Source of the DNA: DATBFX01 sp036558305
GTDB taxonomy: Bacteria; Chloroflexota; Chloroflexia; Thermomicrobiales; UBA6265
Assembly (NCBI GenBank): GCA_036558305.1
Contig: DATBFX010000408.1
Coordinates: 1-6,513, forward strand
Length of the DNA stretch: 6,513 nucleotides
Direction: 5' to 3'
A program made the translations under genes and the position numbers. Positions 5,224 through 6,513 of the stretch are shown piece by piece (position 1 is the first letter of the stretch; the number at the start of each line of letters is the position of its first letter). The notes beneath the pieces were generated by a model. It was not told the origin of the DNA. It searched no databases and was given only the letters and a program-made list of their open reading frames with translations.

Positions 5224-5898
5224 ATGCGCAGCTACGGCCAGTTCTGCCCGATCGCCGTGGGAGCCGAGATTTTCGCCGAGCGGTGGACGCCGCTGATCGT
5301 CCGCGAGCTCTTCGCGGGCAGCACGCGGTTCAACCAGTTGCAGCGGGGCTTGCCGCGGATCCCGAAGGCGACCCTGACGGACCGCCTGCGCTTCCTCGAA
5401 CGGTCCGGCGTGATCGAGCGCCGCCCCGACGAGGCCGGCGGCACCCGATACCACCTGACCCCCGCCGGACAGGACCTCGCCGCGGTGGCGGTCGCCCTCG
5501 GGGATTGGGCGCGGCAGTGGGGCCACGCCGAGATCGGGGCACACAACCTGGACCCCGATTTCCTCCTCTGGGACATCCATCGGGGCATCGTCGTCGAGCG
5601 CCTTCCGGAGCGCCGGGTTGTGGCGCGCATCGTCCTCACCGGCGCCCACGAGCGGCACTACTGGTTGGTCCTCGAGCGACCGGAGCCCTCCCTCTGCCTG
5701 GTCGACCCCGGCCTGGAGGTCGATCTCGTCGTCACGGCGGACACGGTCGCCCTCCACCGCGTCTGGGTGGGGGAGCTCGATCTCGCCAGGGCGCTGACCA
5801 CGGGCGCGATCGCCCTCGACGGACCCGCCGAGCTGCGTCGTCGCTTCCCGGAATGGCTCGCGTTGGGGTTCTTCGCCCGGCGGCTGACCGCCCCGTAG
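5224..5898 (+). CDS. HxlR-family winged-helix regulator with C-terminal SCP2-like domain
   Basis: This 224-residue regulator has the HxlR signature near the N-terminus: Cys8-Pro9 followed by AEIFAERWTPLIVRELFAG (14-32), RFNQLQRGLPRIPKATLTDRL (35-55) and the wing LERSGVIERR...GTRYHLTPAGQDL (58-85). HxlR proteins bind as dimers, and several (YodB, HypR) sense thiol stress through the N-terminal Cys; Cys8 is in the matching place. The C-terminal half (about 113-224), including VVARIVLTGAHERHYWLVLE and the later VGELDLARALTTGAIALDG, resembles an SCP2/sterol-carrier-type domain, which suggests binding of a hydrophobic small ligand. That part is recognised by pattern only. It is divergent from the methyltransferase, its probable target, across a palindromic operator. 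It would be 226 residues if the GTG at 5218 were used. Confidence 0.88.
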   Translation: MRSYGQFCPIAVGAEIFAERWTPLIVRELFAGSTRFNQLQRGLPRIPKATLTDRLRFLERSGVIERRPDEAGGTRYHLTPAGQDLAAVAVALGDWARQWGHAEIGAHNLDPDFLLWDIHRGIVVERLPERRVVARIVLTGAHERHYWLVLERPEPSLCLVDPGLEVDLVVTADTVALHRVWVGELDLARALTTGAIALDGPAELRRRFPEWLALGFFARRLTAP

Positions 5899-5938
5899 AG
5901 CGTGACGGGAGGACGATGCGGTCGCCGTCGCCGGCAGG

Positions 5939-6232
5939 TCAACTCCGGTCGGGAAAAATCCGCGGCGGGTTGTCCGCCTGGTAGCGGAAGCGCGGGGCGA
6001 GATCTGCCCCCCGGATGACACCCCCGGTGTGATAAGTCAGCCCCCAGGCATCGATCATCGACCCGTCCGCGAAGACACAGAGATTCATAATCGCCTCGGC
6101 CTGTTCAGCGTTCGCCGCCACCCAGCCGCCGCCGGCAGCGGACACGCCGCCCCAATCGTAGGCCCCGCCGAGCACCTGGGCGCAGTAGACGGCCGAGGGA
6201 TTGGGCACCGCTCGCCATTCTCTCCCGCCCAC
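5939..6232 (-). CDS. DUF333-like small protein, N-terminus encoded in an inverted repeat
   Basis: This 97-residue protein has DUF333-like features: NPSAVYC (11-17), LGGAYDWGG (21-29), and NLCVFADGSMIDAWGLTYH (50-68). DUF333 proteins are usually small exported or lipid-anchored proteins with several cysteines; only Cys17 and Cys52 occur here, and no signal peptide is encoded. The GTG start at 6232 has GGGAG 7 nt upstream (6240-6244). The in-frame sequence upstream runs to a TGA within about 25 codons without giving a signal sequence. The first 11 codons lie in the arm at 6200-6345, and the domain begins almost exactly at the arm boundary. The 5' end may therefore be altered by the rearrangement or by misassembly. 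The stop is 40 bp from the convergent HxlR gene. The function is unknown. Confidence 0.6.
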   Translation of the reverse strand: MGGREWRAVPNPSAVYCAQVLGGAYDWGGVSAAGGGWVAANAEQAEAIMNLCVFADGSMIDAWGLTYHTGGVIRGADLAPRFRYQADNPPRIFPDRS

Positions 6233-6345
6233 ATTCGGGCTCCCGCCTTCCCAAGCATGTGTCTTCGGGCGCCAAGCGGGGCCATCAATCCTCTTGCGTC
6301 AGCCGGTCCGCCGGTCGGCCCCCCCTTCCCCCCAATCCTGGGGGG
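6200..6345 (+). repeat. Left arm of a 146-bp near-perfect inverted repeat
   Basis: Base n pairs with base 12713-n throughout. All 146 positions match the right arm except 6326-6327 (TT opposite CC at 6386-6387). The centre, 6346-6367 (22 nt), is not symmetric. The arm contains the 5' end of the DUF333-like gene and ends in a C6-AATCCT-G6 hairpin motif (6328-6345). Confidence 0.95.
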
Positions 6346-6385
6346 TGAACGACGCGCGCTCTCGTCTCCCCCCAGGATTGGGGGG
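6328..6385. repeat. Paired G/C-run palindromes at the core of the inverted repeat
   Basis: C6-AATCCT-G6 (6328-6345) and C6-AGGATT-G6 (6368-6385) are each self-complementary hairpins with 6-bp stems, and are reverse complements of each other. Motifs of this kind resemble dispersed intergenic repeats in Chloroflexota (recalled, not searched). The G-runs could also form quadruplexes. Confidence 0.7.
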
Positions 6386-6513
6386 CCGGGGGGGCCGACC
6401 GGCGGACCGGCTGACGCAAGAGGATTGATGGCCCCGCTTGGCGCCCGAAGACACATGCTTGGGAAGGCGGGAGCCCGAATGTGGGCGGGAGAGAATGGCG
6501 AGCGGTGCCCAAT
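6368..6513 (-). repeat. Right arm of the 146-bp inverted repeat, reaching the window edge
   Basis: This is the reverse complement of 6200-6345 with two adjacent differences. It continues to the last base, so its true outer limit is unknown. At 6481-6513 it repeats, on the plus strand, the GTG and first 11 codons of the DUF333-like gene. A second divergent copy could therefore begin here. Confidence 0.95.

Noticed and set aside
4546..6021. A 491-codon open frame on the minus strand
   Set aside because: It runs antisense through the HxlR gene and out of frame through the methyltransferase. Its composition is Arg/Gly/Pro-rich with no motifs. GC-rich DNA commonly leaves such frames open.
6201..6512. 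Twin 75-codon frames on opposite strands within the inverted repeat
   Set aside because: They are near-identical only because the DNA is an inverted repeat; the composition is Pro/Arg/Gly-rich with no family resemblance.

Overview
The window is GC-rich DNA (roughly two thirds G+C by eye) with closely packed bacterial genes. Protein features (a bacterial AIF-like flavoprotein, a folE-ribD_C pair, an HxlR regulator with a C-terminal SCP2-like domain) and GC-rich intergenic palindromes of the GTAGGGGCGG...CCGCCCCTAC and CCCCCCAATCCTGGGGGG types suggest Chloroflexota, perhaps near Thermomicrobia. That assignment is an inference from resemblance, not a search result.

Region 1 (1-3465, minus strand) looks like one transcription unit. 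In transcription order it encodes an exported helical protein of unknown function (3220-2561), a FAD/NAD(P) oxidoreductase resembling mitochondrial apoptosis-inducing factor (2483-1287), zinc-type GTP cyclohydrolase I FolE (1216-563), and a RibD-C/DHFR-fold reductase (566 to beyond the left edge). The last two share an ATGA overlap. A plus-strand gene (3543-4193) encodes a SufR/COG2345-like winged-helix regulator with four C-terminal cysteines, CX12CX18CX7C. It is divergent from the operon. The two promoters flank an AT-rich inverted repeat, AATGTCAA-N8-TTGACATT (3458-3481), which overlaps one -35 box and abuts the other. The simplest reading is a metal-, Fe-S- or redox-sensing regulator controlling itself and a pterin/flavoprotein operon. 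This is the most interesting system in the window.

Region 2 (4189-5898): a 90-bp structured palindromic repeat separates the regulator from a convergent class I SAM methyltransferase (5120-4311). The methyltransferase is divergent from an HxlR-family regulator (5224-5898), which appears to have a leaderless start. A 15-bp palindrome, GTTCAAT-C-ATTGAAC, lies between them and is the likely operator.

Region 3 (5899-6513): a short DUF333-like gene (6232-5939, minus) starts inside a near-perfect inverted repeat with 146-bp arms and a 22-bp centre (6200-6345 / 6368-6513). The second arm ends exactly at the last base of the window. This is either a genuine head-to-head duplication or a fold-back assembly or amplification artefact. 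No tRNA, rRNA, CRISPR array, transposase or integrase was seen.
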